From: Sandaracinaceae bacterium
Lineage (GTDB): Bacteria > Myxococcota_A > Polyangia > Polyangiales > Sandaracinaceae
Length of the DNA stretch: 62,180 nucleotides
Direction of reading: 5' to 3'
NCBI GenBank assembly: GCA_019637095.1
Contig: JAHBWG010000057.1
Location: forward strand, 1 to 62,180
Within the stretch, counting starts at the first letter, position 1. Each line of letters opens with the position of its first letter. The position numbers and the translations under genes are program-made. Of the stretch, positions 35,010 to 43,984 are shown one piece after another. Below the pieces are notes generated by a model that did not search any database, was not told the DNA's origin, and saw nothing but the letters and a program-made list of their open reading frames with translations.

Positions 35010-35786
35010 TCAGATCCCGAGCGTGCCCGCGATCCCGAGCGTCCACAGGAGCACGACGCCCCCGAACATGGTCTCGAGCTGCGCGTCGAGCTGCGGACCG
35101 GCGCTGAAGCTGCCTTCGCGCAAGGCCTGGACGTACAGGCGGTTCGAAGCGGTGACCCCTGGCTCGAGCCCGGCGAAGAGCTGCTCGGGACCGAAGTCCA
35201 GCGAGAGCGCCAGCGAGGGCGGAGGCATCATCGCGTGGACCGCGACTCGCAAGTCGTTTTGCACCTCGCCGACGCGCAACCGCAGGGTGAGCCCGACGTA
35301 GCCGCCGTACGCCTCCGACATCGGGCGCTCGACGTCGTCGAACGCGCCGAGCCGGTTCATCGCGAAGCCGAGCCCGAGCCCGAGCGCGCCCGCGCCGTCG
35401 GGCAGATCGACGTCGCCGCCGATCCCCGCGAAGAGCCGCAGGAGCTCGCCCGCGCCCGTGCGGCGGAGCGTCAGCTCGTGGATGGACACGAACAACAGCC
35501 GGCCGTCCGCGCGCAGCTGGAAGCGCTCGGGCCGGCTCGCGTCGGGGATGACGAACGAGGCCTCCGCGCGGGCGAGGTCGAGGTCGACCATCACCCGCGC
35601 GCCGAGCTGTCCACCCATCGCGACGTCGAGCTGCCCGGGCGCATCGCTCATCCACGCCGCGCCGCCGCTCACGGCGAGCGCGAGGCGCCGGCGCGGGTTG
35701 GGCGGCTCCGGCTCGTCCTCGGCGCGTGCGTCGAGCGCGTGGCCCGACACCGCCAGCACCAAGATCGCGATCGCGCGCCACCGCAC
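35010..35786 (-). CDS. Exported beta-barrel-like protein
   Basis: 258 aa. The signal peptide is AIAILVLAVSGHALDARAE (cleavage after ARA). The mature part is repeated strand-like segments (LALAVSGGAAWMSDAPGQLD, ALGLGLGFAMNRLGAFDDVE, GYVGLTLRLRVGEVQNDLRV), ending GVVLLWTLGIAGTLGI. It resembles outer-membrane barrels of unknown function. Start taken as GTG 35786: no closer start keeps the signal peptide. AGGAGG lies only 2 nt before it, too close for an efficient site, so the start is uncertain. It is divergent from the kinase-STAND gene. Confidence 0.7.
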   Translation of the reverse strand: MRWRAIAILVLAVSGHALDARAEDEPEPPNPRRRLALAVSGGAAWMSDAPGQLDVAMGGQLGARVMVDLDLARAEASFVIPDASRPERFQLRADGRLLFVSIHELTLRRTGAGELLRLFAGIGGDVDLPDGAGALGLGLGFAMNRLGAFDDVERPMSEAYGGYVGLTLRLRVGEVQNDLRVAVHAMMPPPSLALSLDFGPEQLFAGLEPGVTASNRLYVQALREGSFSAGPQLDAQLETMFGGVVLLWTLGIAGTLGI

Positions 35787-35907
35787 CTCCTCCTCAACGG
35801 CCGCGCCGCGCGTTCTTTGAGCCGAGGCGCGGCGCGCATGGCGGTTGCGACATCGCGGGCTCGCGGCGCTCGTCGGGCCGTCGTTGATGGCGCGCGAGGC
35901 CGGGGGG

Positions 35908-35913
35908 TAGTCT
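35908..35913 (+). promoter_or_regulatory. -10 element TAGTCT (leaderless)
   Basis: TAGTCT ends 6 nt before the GTG at 35920 of the kinase-STAND gene. Confidence 0.5.
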
Positions 35914-35919
35914 CGGCGC

Positions 35920-38900
35920 GTGCGGTTCGAGGTCGGCGCCTGGATCGGGCAGGGCGGAATGGGGGACGTGTTCCGCGCGACGGAGCTCGACACGGGGCGC
36001 GTCGTGGCGCTCAAGCGGATGCGCGCCGACGAGGCCGGCGCGGCGCGCTTCGCGCGCGAGGCGGCGCTCCTCGCTCGCGTGCGACATCCGGCGCTCGTGG
36101 AGTACGTCGCGCACGGCGTGGACGCGGGGGTGCCGTACCTCGCGATGGAGTGGATCGATGGCGAGACGCTCGGCGACCGGCTCGCCGGGCGTGGGTTGAC
36201 GCTGGGGGAGTCGATCACGATCGCGCGTCGGCTCGCGAGCGCGCTCGCGGCCCTTCACGCCGGGGGCGTCGTGCATCGCGACGTGAAGCCGGCCAACGTC
36301 ATGCTGCGCGGCGGCGATCCGGGCGACGCAGTGCTCCTCGACCTCGGCATCGCGCGGAGCCTCCGAGGCTCGCACGTCGCGTTGACGAGGACGAACGCGC
36401 TCCTCGGCACGGTCGGGTACATGGCGCCCGAACAGGCGCGCTCCGGGCGTGACGTCGGCCCGCCGGCGGACGTGTTCGCGTTGGGCTGCTTGCTGTTCGA
36501 GTGCGTCACCGGGGAGCCGCTCTTCGCCGGTGAGCACGCGATCGAGATCTTGTCGCGCCTCCTGAGCGAGACGCCGCGTCGCGTCCGCAGCTCGCGACCC
36601 GAGGTGCCCGCGTCGCTCGACGAGCTCGTGGCGTCGCTCCTCGAACGCGACGTCCGCGCGCGGCCTTCGGACGGCGCGGCCGTGCTCGTCGCGCTCGAGC
36701 GCCTCGGAGAGATCGAGGCGGACTTGCTCGAGGCGCCCGCGCCCGTGCCGCGGATGACGTACTCCGAGCGGCGGCTGTCCGTGGTGATGGTCGTCGCGCT
36801 TCGCCTCGCGGCAGAGGGCGACGCGACCGTGGCCGAGGACGTCGCCTCGCGCGAGCTGGCGGACGTGATCGAGCTCGCGCGCGCGCACGCGGCGCAGGTG
36901 GCACCACTGGGCTTGGACGCCCTCGCGGTCGCCGTGGACGCGCGCGGCACGCCCGCGGATCAGGCCGAAGCAGCGCTGACGTTGGCGGACGCCATCGTCG
37001 CGGCGCACCCGACGGTGCGCGTGGGCGTCGCCAGCGGGCTCGAGATCGCGAACGACGCTGCGCGGGGAGGCATGCTCCGGCGCGCCGCCGCGCTCGTGGC
37101 CACGCCAGGCGGCGACGCGATCGTGCTCGACGCGACGACGCGCGAGCTCCTCGGCGCGCGCGGCGAGTCTCCCTTCGTCGGGCGCGAGCGCGAGCTCGCG
37201 CGGCTCGACGCCGTGTTCGCGGAGGCGCTCGCCGACGGAGCGCCACGCGGCGTCCGAATCGTCGCCGATCCTGGGATGGGGAAGTCGCGTCTGGTCGAGC
37301 GGTGGGCGGCGCAGTCTCGGGCGCGCACCCTCAGGGCGCGCGCGTCGATGGTGAGCGCGGGGACTCCGCTGCAGATCGTCCGCGACCTCGTCCGTGCCGC
37401 GATCGGCGCCGGGGACCACGACGCGCTGCGCGAGTACGCGAGGGCGCGGGCTCCCGCCGAGGACGCGGAGCGCCTCGCCGATCTGCTCGGTGAGCTCGCG
37501 CAGCGGCCCCTTCGAGGGCCGGGCGGCGCCGCGCTCGAGGCGGCGCGCTCCGACGGAGAGCTCCGCGCGTACTGGCTTCGCCGGACCGCGATCGAGTGGC
37601 TGCGCGCCGAGACGCGGCGCGGGCCGTTGGTGTTGATCGTGGAGGACCTGCAGTGGGGCGACGAGCCCTCGCTCGAGATCCTCGGGGAGTCGCTCGAGGG
37701 AGCACACCCGCTCGTCCTGGTGACGACGGAGCGGCCCGAGCCGGCGCGCGGCCCTCCCCCCGCGTGGCCCGCGGTCGAGGAGCTCCGCCTCGGCGGTCTG
37801 CCGACACCCGCCGCCGCGTCCCTCGTGGCCGCGGCGCTTCGCGGGGACGCGAGCGACGAGCTCGTCGCGTCCGTCATCGCGCGCGCACAGGGAAACCCGC
37901 TCTTCTTGGAGGAGCTCGCGCGGCACGCGCGCGAGCGACGCGGCGAGACGCTCCCCGCGTCCGTGCTCTCGGTGCTGGAGGCTCGGCTCGCGCGGCTCGA
38001 CCCCGAGACGCGGCGCGTCTTGCGCGCGGCGAGCGTGCTCGGTGAGCGCGCGCTCGTCGGTGAGATCGCGGCCGTCGCCGTCGTCGCCGAGGCCGAGCTG
38101 CGCGCGCCCCTCACGGCCGCGCTGCGCGACGGCATCCTGCGCCGCGACGACGCCCCCGACGCGTACCGGTTCTCGCACGCCTTGGTGCGCGACGCCGTCT
38201 ACACGACGCTCCCCGACGACGAGGTGCAGGCGGCGCACGCGCGCGCCGCGGCGTGGCTTCGACAGCAGACGAGCGCGAGCGCCCGAGTCGTCCTCTACCA
38301 CCTCGAGCGTGCGGGTGATCCGGCGGCGTGCGTTCCGTGGCTGCTGCGCGCCGCGCTCGAGGCGTACTACGCCGGCTCGGCGAACGAGATCGTCTCGCTC
38401 GCGCGTCGGGGGCTCGCGCTCGGCGCCCATGGGCCGGACGCCGGACGCCTCCACGCGATCGCGAGCGTCGGGCTCGCGCTCGCGCTGCGCCACGACGAGG
38501 CGATCACGGAGGCGTCGCGAGCGCTCGAGACGCTCGCGCCCGAGGACGAGCTGTGGTTCGTCGCAGCGTCGACGGCGCTCATGGCGACGTTCGATGCGGC
38601 CGACCTCGCCGCCAACGCCGTCCTCGTGCCACGCGTGGTTGCGAACGCGGGCAATGCGCGCGGCCGCCACGGCGCCGCGGGTGTCTACTCCGCGTCGATC
38701 GTCCTGGCGCAGGCGGGAGCGAACGAGCTCGCGCAGCGGCTCGTCGCCGGCGCGCGCGCCCGGTTCGACGCGCCGGTCGAGCGCGCGTGGCTGGGGCTCT
38801 CGGAGGCCAACGCGCTCGCGCGGGATGGCGCCGCCGGCGCCTGCGAGCGACTGGCCGAGGAGGCGTGCGCGCTCGCTGTCCAGAGCGGCGACGAGCACTG

Positions 38901-39528
38901 CGTCCACACCGCCGAGCTCCTGCTCGTCTCCCTGCGCGCCGGGCTGTGTGACCTCGGCGTGATGGAGGCGAGAGTGAGCGGCCGTGCCGGGGCGGGCTTC
39001 CTGGGCCAGTTCTACGAGGTCGCGCTCGCGGCCGCCGCTGCGCGCCGGGACGGCGACCCGACGCGGCTGCACGAGCTGGCCTCCACAGGCACGCTCTTGA
39101 TCCGCGAGCACGCGCGCGCCCTGGCCGCGATCGACGCCTGCGCGCGCGGGCTCCCCGCGCAGGCTCGGCGCTTCACGTCGGCGCCGTCGACCTCCGGGCG
39201 GCTCTCCTCGAGGCTCGCGGTGGTCGACGCGTACGCACGGCTCCGCGCGGGCGACGCGGCCGGTGCCCTCGTCCGGGCCCGGGCTCTGCGCGCCGAGGTC
39301 CTCGCGGGCAGCGGGGTGTACGTGCGCGAGACGCTGTTCACGACGCTGGCGCAGGGGTGCCTCGCGACGGGGGACGTCGAGGGCGCCCGCGAAGCTGCGC
39401 GAGAGGGGATCGCGCAGCTCGCTCGCACGCTGGACGGGGCCAGCGTGGAGCTCTCCCGCGACCTCGGTGACTTCTTCGTCGTGCGCGAGCTCCGCGACCT
39501 GGCCGCGGCGCTCGATGCGCTGGGGTAG
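35920..39528 (+). CDS. Ser/Thr protein kinase fused to cyclase-like and STAND ATPase domains
   Basis: 1202 aa, soluble. The kinase domain (1-270) has the glycine loop GQGGMGDVFRA, Lys32 in VVALKRM, VVHRDVKPANV (Asp121) and DLGIA (Asp141; Leu replaces the usual Phe of DFG), then GTVGYMAPEQA. Residues 285-420 resemble a class III nucleotide-cyclase domain (HPTVRVGVASGLEIAND) but lack the expected metal-binding Asp pattern. A STAND/AAA-16 ATPase follows: VGRERELARLD, Walker A VADPGMGKSRLV (about 447), Walker B LVLIVEDLQWGDEPS, and the FLEELARHARERRGE element. Residues 780-1202 are helical repeats, probably TPR-like. No HTH is present. This kinase-STAND-TPR layout is typical of Myxococcota signalling proteins. 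Confidence 0.92.
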   Translation: MRFEVGAWIGQGGMGDVFRATELDTGRVVALKRMRADEAGAARFAREAALLARVRHPALVEYVAHGVDAGVPYLAMEWIDGETLGDRLAGRGLTLGESITIARRLASALAALHAGGVVHRDVKPANVMLRGGDPGDAVLLDLGIARSLRGSHVALTRTNALLGTVGYMAPEQARSGRDVGPPADVFALGCLLFECVTGEPLFAGEHAIEILSRLLSETPRRVRSSRPEVPASLDELVASLLERDVRARPSDGAAVLVALERLGEIEADLLEAPAPVPRMTYSERRLSVVMVVALRLAAEGDATVAEDVASRELADVIELARAHAAQVAPLGLDALAVAVDARGTPADQAEAALTLADAIVAAHPTVRVGVASGLEIANDAARGGMLRRAAALVATPGGDAIVLDATTRELLGARGESPFVGRERELARLDAVFAEALADGAPRGVRIVADPGMGKSRLVERWAAQSRARTLRARASMVSAGTPLQIVRDLVRAAIGAGDHDALREYARARAPAEDAERLADLLGELAQRPLRGPGGAALEAARSDGELRAYWLRRTAIEWLRAETRRGPLVLIVEDLQWGDEPSLEILGESLEGAHPLVLVTTERPEPARGPPPAWPAVEELRLGGLPTPAAASLVAAALRGDASDELVASVIARAQGNPLFLEELARHARERRGETLPASVLSVLEARLARLDPETRRVLRAASVLGERALVGEIAAVAVVAEAELRAPLTAALRDGILRRDDAPDAYRFSHALVRDAVYTTLPDDEVQAAHARAAAWLRQQTSASARVVLYHLERAGDPAACVPWLLRAALEAYYAGSANEIVSLARRGLALGAHGPDAGRLHAIASVGLALALRHDEAITEASRALETLAPEDELWFVAASTALMATFDAADLAANAVLVPRVVANAGNARGRHGAAGVYSASIVLAQAGANELAQRLVAGARARFDAPVERAWLGLSEANALARDGAAGACERLAEEACALAVQSGDEHCVHTAELLLVSLRAGLCDLGVMEARVSGRAGAGFLGQFYEVALAAAAARRDGDPTRLHELASTGTLLIREHARALAAIDACARGLPAQARRFTSAPSTSGRLSSRLAVVDAYARLRAGDAAGALVRARALRAEVLAGSGVYVRETLFTTLAQGCLATGDVEGAREAAREGIAQLARTLDGASVELSRDLGDFFVVRELRDLAAALDALG

Positions 39529-39630
39529 CGGCGACGCGTGTGGGCGAGAGGGAGAGGTCGAAGACCTCTTCGAGCGGGCGCGCTGACGACGCGCGCGCGT
39601 CCGCGTCCGAACCGCGCTGCGGCGCGATGC

Positions 39631-39636
39631 TATGCT
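39631..39636 (+). promoter_or_regulatory. -10 element TATGCT
   Basis: TATGCT ends 8 nt before the ATG at 39645, consistent with a leaderless or one-base-leader transcript. Confidence 0.45.
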
Positions 39637-39644
39637 CGCGTGTG

Positions 39645-40142
39645 ATGAAGGCCGCGTGGGCCATCGCCGGACTCCTCGCCGGCTGCGCGGTGAGTCACGT
39701 CTCCGACGACTCCGCAGGCTGCGTGCCGCCGTGCATGGCGCGTCTCTTCGCGGGCTGCGCGCCTCCGGTGGGCGAGTGCGACGCCTACCTCACCGCGGCC
39801 CCGGACAACTGGCGTCTCTGCTTCGACAACGGGCTCGTGATCGAGGCCCAGCCCTCGGGAGCGCACCGTTATCGGCAGGGCGCTGAGGTCTGCGCGTCTT
39901 ACGAGAGCCTCGGCGCCGCCACGGTCGCCGTGGACCGTTGGCGAGACCGCGACGGCCGCGAGATCGCGATCGTGACCAGGCCCTACGGCGGCGGGAGCTG
40001 GATCGTCGCGTGCGACGGCGAGGAGCACGTGATCGACCCGGAGTCGATCGCTTGCGCCGGCGACCCGTGGCTACGATCGCAGAACCCGCACTCGCTCGAG
40101 TGTCCCCACGGGCCCGACAGCGACGCCTGCCGCACGCGCTGA
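39645..40142 (+). CDS. Small lipoprotein of unknown function
   Basis: 165 aa. MKAAWAIAGLLAGCAVS is a short lipoprotein signal with Cys14. The mature part carries eight or nine cysteines (CVPPCMARLFAGCAPPVGEC) and strand-like segments (NWRLCFDNGLVIEAQPSGAH, EIAIVTRPYGGGSWIVACDG). No family recognised. Upstream in-frame residues from 39540 form a basic, charged stretch; ATG 39645 is preferred because it gives the signal peptide and follows TATGCT. The 183 bp downstream shows no gene. Confidence 0.72.
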   Translation: MKAAWAIAGLLAGCAVSHVSDDSAGCVPPCMARLFAGCAPPVGECDAYLTAAPDNWRLCFDNGLVIEAQPSGAHRYRQGAEVCASYESLGAATVAVDRWRDRDGREIAIVTRPYGGGSWIVACDGEEHVIDPESIACAGDPWLRSQNPHSLECPHGPDSDACRTR

Positions 40143-40325
40143 GCCGCTCATCCCCTCTCCCCCGCGCTCTGGCGCGGCCGCGGCGCGCTCACGAGCGGCG
40201 CTCCCCCTCTCCGCATCGGCGCGCGTGTTCGGGGTAGGCCGCGCGCGCTCATCACACCGCGTCGTTGGTGTCGCGTGCCGCATCCGCGGCGATGTCCGCG
40301 ACGACCACGTTCGTCCACCTCGCGT

Positions 40326-40919
40326 CTACCGCAGCGGTTTGCCGCCGTTGGCGAGCAGCTCGACGAACTGCGCGATCCGGCGGGCGCGCGTCTCCGGCTT
40401 CTTCGCCGTCTCGAGCCGGTGGAGGATCGCGTAGCGGTTCTGCGCGTCGAGCGCCTCGAAGCGCGCCCTGGCGCCGCGCCGCTTCTTCAGCGCCGCCGCG
40501 AGATCGGGCGGCACGCGCGCGTTGCCGGGCGACGAGTACGCCGCGTCCCAGCGGCCGTCGGCCTTCGCGCGCTCGACCTCCGCGAGGCCGGCCGGGCGCA
40601 TGCGGCCCGCCTCGATCAGCCGGTGCACGTGCTCGCGGTTGATCTTCGACCAGAGGCTCTTGCCCTTGCGCTTGCCGAAGCGCTGGAGGTACGTGCGCTC
40701 GCCCTCGGACTTCGACTGGCCGTCGATCCACCCGTGGCAGAGCGCGACGTCGAGGGCCTCGGGGTAGGTGATCGACGCGATGCCCGAGCCCTTCTTGCCC
40801 AGCCGGATCGCGATCGCCGGCACCTCCGTGTGATGGTCCGCGAGCCACGCCTCGAACGCCTCCGCCGTCGCGAAGGCGTGGATCGGCAGGTCGGCGAACG
40901 CGATTCCCTTCTCGGCCAC
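40326..40919 (-). CDS. YdeI/OmpD-associated family protein
   Basis: 197 aa. Family motifs: a N-terminal block FEAWLADHHTEVPAIAIRLG, KKGSGIASITYPEALDVALC then HGWIDGQSKSEGERTYLQRF and RKGKSLWSKINREHVHRLIE. The C-terminal block RFEALDAQNRYAILHRLETA then KKPETRARRIAQFVELLANG matches the Omd/YdeI proteins linked to peptide or bacteriocin tolerance in enterobacteria. The function here is unknown. GTG 40919 is chosen because TATCGT ends 6 nt upstream on this strand, and the family N-terminus starts here. Confidence 0.88.
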   Translation of the reverse strand: MAEKGIAFADLPIHAFATAEAFEAWLADHHTEVPAIAIRLGKKGSGIASITYPEALDVALCHGWIDGQSKSEGERTYLQRFGKRKGKSLWSKINREHVHRLIEAGRMRPAGLAEVERAKADGRWDAAYSSPGNARVPPDLAAALKKRRGARARFEALDAQNRYAILHRLETAKKPETRARRIAQFVELLANGGKPLR

Positions 40920-40925
40920 ACGGCG

Positions 40926-40931
40926 ACGATA
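40926..40931 (-). promoter_or_regulatory. -10 element TATCGT (leaderless)
   Basis: TATCGT (minus strand) ends 6 nt before the GTG at 40919. Confidence 0.5.
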
Positions 40932-40971
40932 GCAAGGCCCCGCGCGCGCGTCGCGACGCGCACACGCTCGC

Positions 40972-42306
40972 TCAGCGCGCGGCGAGGACCTCGGCGGCGG
41001 CGCGCTCACCCGCCTGGATCGCGCCGTCCATGTAGCCGGCGTGCTCGGTCGCGGTCTCGGTGCCGGCCCAGTGCACGCGGCCCCATGGCTCGCGCAGCGC
41101 GCGGCCGCACGTGGTCATCACCCCGGGCGCCATGACCCCGACGTAGCCGCCCAGGCTCTCGCGCTCGCGCGTCCAGTCCTGATCGACGTAGTGCAAGGGG
41201 TCTTGCGCCTCGTGCCCGAACATCTGCGCGAGCGAGGCGAGGACCGCCTCGCGGCGCGCGCGCGGCTCGGGCAGCGCGGTCGCGGTGGCGCCGAGCAGGA
41301 ACCCGACGAGCGCGTGCTGCGAGCCGTCGTGCGCCGAGTCGTCGAACGCGAGCCGCACGGGGCCGTCGGTCGAGAGGCCCTCGCCGCTGAGCCCGCGCTC
41401 GCGCCAGAACGGCCGGTCGTAGACGGCGAGGCACTTGATCACCGCGCCCATCGGCATGCGCGCGAGGAGCTGGTCGCGCAGCGGCGGGGGGTGGGGCGCG
41501 AGCTCCATGCGATCGACGAGCGCGGGCGGCAACGCCAGGATCACGCGCCGCGCGCGCAGCGTCCCGCGGGCGCTGACGACGCGCGCCTCGTCCTCGTCCT
41601 GCTCGATCGCGCGGACGGGCGCGTCGAGCGTGACGTCGAGGCGCGCCGCGAGCCGCTCCGAGAGCTGCTGCGCGCCGCCGACGAACCGCCGCTCCTGCGC
41701 GCCGCCCGCGACGCGCGCGAGCTGCATCACCCCGCCGCCCGCGCGCAGGTAGAAGAGGAAGTAGAGGAACGAGACCTCGCTCGGCTCGCACGCGAGGATC
41801 GAGCGCACGGCGATCTCGACGACCGCGCGCGCGCGCCGCGACACGACGTTGCGCGCGAGCCACCCCGCGACCGAGATCGCGTCGAGCGCGGCCGCGTCCG
41901 GCGTGTCCCACGGCCGCGCCTTGGGCACGCGCCGGGCGAGCCGGTCGAGCCGCCAGATCGTCGCCTGCAGCTCGACGAGCCCGAGCGCGCCGATCGACGG
42001 GATCTCTCCCGCGTACGTCGTCTTGCGCCCCCCGATGCAGAGGACCTTGTCGCCCTCGTGGTGCTGCGGGAACGTCGCGACGCCGAGCTCCTCGGCCAGC
42101 CGCGCGACGCGGTCCTGCGTGGGCCCGATCCACTGGCCGCCGAGGTCGATCACGTCCTCGCCGAGGCGCCGGCTCAGCGTGCGCCCGCCGACGCGGTCGC
42201 GCGCCTCCACGACCGTGACGCGCAGCCCGGCCTCGCGCAGGCGCCGCGCCGCGCACAGGCCGCTCAGCCCCGCGCCCACCACCACCGCGTCGAACGGCTC
42301 GCTCAC
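40972..42306 (-). CDS. Flavin monoamine oxidase family protein
   Basis: 444 aa. The N-terminal FAD-binding motif AVVVGAGLSGLCAARRLREA then VTVVEARDRVGGRT is complete. GGQWIGPTQDRV and the C-terminal FAD motif GRVHWAGTETATEHAGYMDG then AIQAGERAAAEV fit amine oxidases of the MAO/polyamine oxidase class. Such enzymes oxidise primary or secondary amines to aldehydes with H2O2. No signal peptide. It starts at GTG 42306, seven bases after TAGAGT on this strand. It is divergent from the lipase-like gene with only 58 bp between starts. Confidence 0.92.
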   Translation of the reverse strand: MSEPFDAVVVGAGLSGLCAARRLREAGLRVTVVEARDRVGGRTLSRRLGEDVIDLGGQWIGPTQDRVARLAEELGVATFPQHHEGDKVLCIGGRKTTYAGEIPSIGALGLVELQATIWRLDRLARRVPKARPWDTPDAAALDAISVAGWLARNVVSRRARAVVEIAVRSILACEPSEVSFLYFLFYLRAGGGVMQLARVAGGAQERRFVGGAQQLSERLAARLDVTLDAPVRAIEQDEDEARVVSARGTLRARRVILALPPALVDRMELAPHPPPLRDQLLARMPMGAVIKCLAVYDRPFWRERGLSGEGLSTDGPVRLAFDDSAHDGSQHALVGFLLGATATALPEPRARREAVLASLAQMFGHEAQDPLHYVDQDWTRERESLGGYVGVMAPGVMTTCGRALREPWGRVHWAGTETATEHAGYMDGAIQAGERAAAEVLAAR

Positions 42307-42313
42307 GAGCGCG

Positions 42314-42319
42314 ACTCTA
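42314..42319 (-). promoter_or_regulatory. -10 element TAGAGT (leaderless)
   Basis: TAGAGT (minus strand) ends 7 nt before the GTG at 42306. The divergent CATGCT at 42353-42358 serves the other strand, so two promoters share about 45 bp. Confidence 0.5.
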
Positions 42320-42364
42320 CCCCATCCAGCGGCGCGCTCGGCGCGCGTGCGTCATGCTCCGCGG

Positions 42365-42985
42365 GTGCCCGAGAGACCCACGCTGCTCGTCCACGGGATC
42401 TGGGACGAGGGCGCGTGCTTCGCCTCGATGCGCGCGGGCCTCGAGCGCGCGGGGCTCGGGCCCGTCGAGGCGCTCGATCTGTCGCCCAACGACGGCAGCG
42501 CGCGCATCGAGCGGCTCGCCGAGCAGGTGGACGAGGCGGCGAGCGCGCTGCTCGCGCGCGCGGCCGCGCCGCGGCTCGACGTCGTCGGCTTCAGCATGGG
42601 CGCGCTCGTCTCTCGCTACTGGCTCCAGCGCCTCGGCGGCAAGCAGCGCGCGCGTAGGTTCGTGTCGATCGCGGGGCCGCACGCCGGCACCGCGACGGCG
42701 TGGGCGCTCCCGAAGGACGGCGTGCGTCAGATGCGGCCCGGGAGCTCGCTCCTGCGCGAGCTCGCCGCCGACGAGGACCCGTGGGGCGAGGTCGAGGTGC
42801 ACTGCGTGTTCACGCCGTTCGACCTGATGATCGTTCCGTCGAGCTCGTGCCGGCTCCCGGGCTGCGCGTCCGAGCACCGGCTGCTCGTCCCGCTGCACCG
42901 CTTCATGATCACCGCCCCCGAGGCGATCGCGACCGTCGCCTCGATCCTCGCGAGCGACGCGCCACCGCGATCGACGGGCGAGTGA
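42365..42985 (+). CDS. Lipase-like alpha/beta hydrolase
   Basis: 206 aa. LLVHGIWDEGACF begins the fold, followed by the nucleophile elbow VVGFSMGALVSRYWLQ (GFSMG, Ser77). SIAGPHAGTATAWAL resembles the triacylglycerol lipase/PGAP1 family, then FDLMIVPSSS (likely acid Asp) and HRFMITAPEAI for the His. Substrate likely an ester, perhaps a lipid. No signal peptide, so cytoplasmic unless anchored. Start taken as GTG 42365, six bases after CATGCT; longer in-frame extension is the antisense of the amine oxidase. Confidence 0.85.
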   Translation: MPERPTLLVHGIWDEGACFASMRAGLERAGLGPVEALDLSPNDGSARIERLAEQVDEAASALLARAAAPRLDVVGFSMGALVSRYWLQRLGGKQRARRFVSIAGPHAGTATAWALPKDGVRQMRPGSSLLRELAADEDPWGEVEVHCVFTPFDLMIVPSSSCRLPGCASEHRLLVPLHRFMITAPEAIATVASILASDAPPRSTGE

Positions 42986-43062
42986 CCGCGAGACGGCGGC
43001 GCCTCACGCCACCAGGCGCGCGCCCGGCTTGGGTGGGAGCGCCGCTGCGGTGGCGTGCGCGC

Positions 43063-43329
43063 TCAGCGGCAGAACAGGACGAAGATGTCGCGATGGTTCT
43101 CGTTGGAGCCCCCGCCAGAGCCCACGACGGTCCAGCCGGCCGGGACCTGGATCATCCGATTGCGCTGCGGCATCTGCACCTCACCGCTGTCGTTGATGTC
43201 GACGACCTCCTGGATGCCGCCGAAGCACGTCGTGAAACGCGCCTGGGCTTCCGCCGGCGCGCCCGCGAAGAGCGCGCCCCCGAGCGCCGCGCCGAGCGCG
43301 CCGGCGACGAGCGCGAGCGGGACCGTCAT
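43063..43329 (-). CDS. Small exported protein
   Basis: 88 aa. A signal peptide (PLALVAGALGAALGGALFAG, cleavage near AEA) is followed by about 55 residues with two cysteines and strand-like pattern (FTTCFGGIQEVVDINDSGEV, WTVVGSGGGSNENHRDIFVL). No family recognised. ATG 43329 overlaps the stop of a nine-codon leader frame that carries its own ribosome-binding site, so translation may be coupled to it. Confidence 0.62.
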   Translation of the reverse strand: MTVPLALVAGALGAALGGALFAGAPAEAQARFTTCFGGIQEVVDINDSGEVQMPQRNRMIQVPAGWTVVGSGGGSNENHRDIFVLFCR

Positions 43330-43355
43330 CCGCCTTCATCGATCCATGCCTTCAT
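43326..43355 (-). CDS. Nine-codon leader peptide frame
   Basis: ATG at 43355 reads MKAWIDEGG and stops with TGA that overlaps the ATG of the exported protein (ATGA). AAGGAG lies 7 nt before this ATG, one of the best Shine-Dalgarno sequences in the window, while the main ATG has none of its own. Either a translational coupling device or a wrongly shifted N-terminus. Confidence 0.4.
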   Translation of the reverse strand: MKAWIDEGG

Positions 43356-43426
43356 CGGAGATCTCCTTCCTTTCACAGGGTCAGACCCTCGCACGACCGC
43401 ACGAGTCGCTCAACGCTTCGTCCGGC

Positions 43427-43984
43427 TCATCGCGCGCGGCGCAACTCCAAGAGGCCGAAGAGGGCTTTTCCGCGCGTGTCGCGGGCGCGGCGCGCGAGGT
43501 CCTCGGTGCTCGCACCCGCGAAGCGCTCCGCGCGTGACCAGCGCGTTCCGTCGTGACGCTCGAGGACCAGCACCTCGCCTTCGGCGCGCACCTCGCGGAC
43601 GTCCTCCCAGCGCACCACCTCGCGTCGCGCGCCGTCGCGGAAGTAGATGCCGTCGGTGCGGAGCGCGAGGTAGCGCTCCTCGGCGAGCACGCGCCGCAGC
43701 CCGAGGATGCACGCGAGCGCGCCGCCGACGATCGTCGCGAGCCCGAGGCCGCCGGCGGCGAACGCCGGCCCGAGCGCGCGCGGGTCTGCGAAGTCGAGCG
43801 ACGCGTGACCGAGCCGCGCGAACGAGAGCGCCATCGCCACCGAGCCGAGCGTCATGATCGTCGCGCCGAGCGCGAGCGCGCCGACGAGCCGAGCGCTCGG
43901 ATCGACCCGGTACCACGCGACGATGCGCCCCCCGTCGAGGTGATCGTCGGCGTCCTCGTCGAGCGCGTGCGTGTCGAGGTGCAT
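43427..43984 (-). CDS. Two-helix membrane protein with PH-like tail
   Basis: 185 aa. Two predicted membrane helices (LVGALALGATIMTLGSVAMA and AFAAGGLGLATIVGGALACI) are followed by a cytosolic part (about 100-185). Its strands are RYLALRTDGIYFRDGARREV, VRWEDVREVRAEGEVLVLER. It resembles bacterial PH-like (YcxB/YdbT) domains. Function unknown. ATG 43984 shares one base with the stop of the 45-aa gene upstream, so the pair is an operon. Confidence 0.7.
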   Translation of the reverse strand: MHLDTHALDEDADDHLDGGRIVAWYRVDPSARLVGALALGATIMTLGSVAMALSFARLGHASLDFADPRALGPAFAAGGLGLATIVGGALACILGLRRVLAEERYLALRTDGIYFRDGARREVVRWEDVREVRAEGEVLVLERHDGTRWSRAERFAGASTEDLARRARDTRGKALFGLLELRRAR

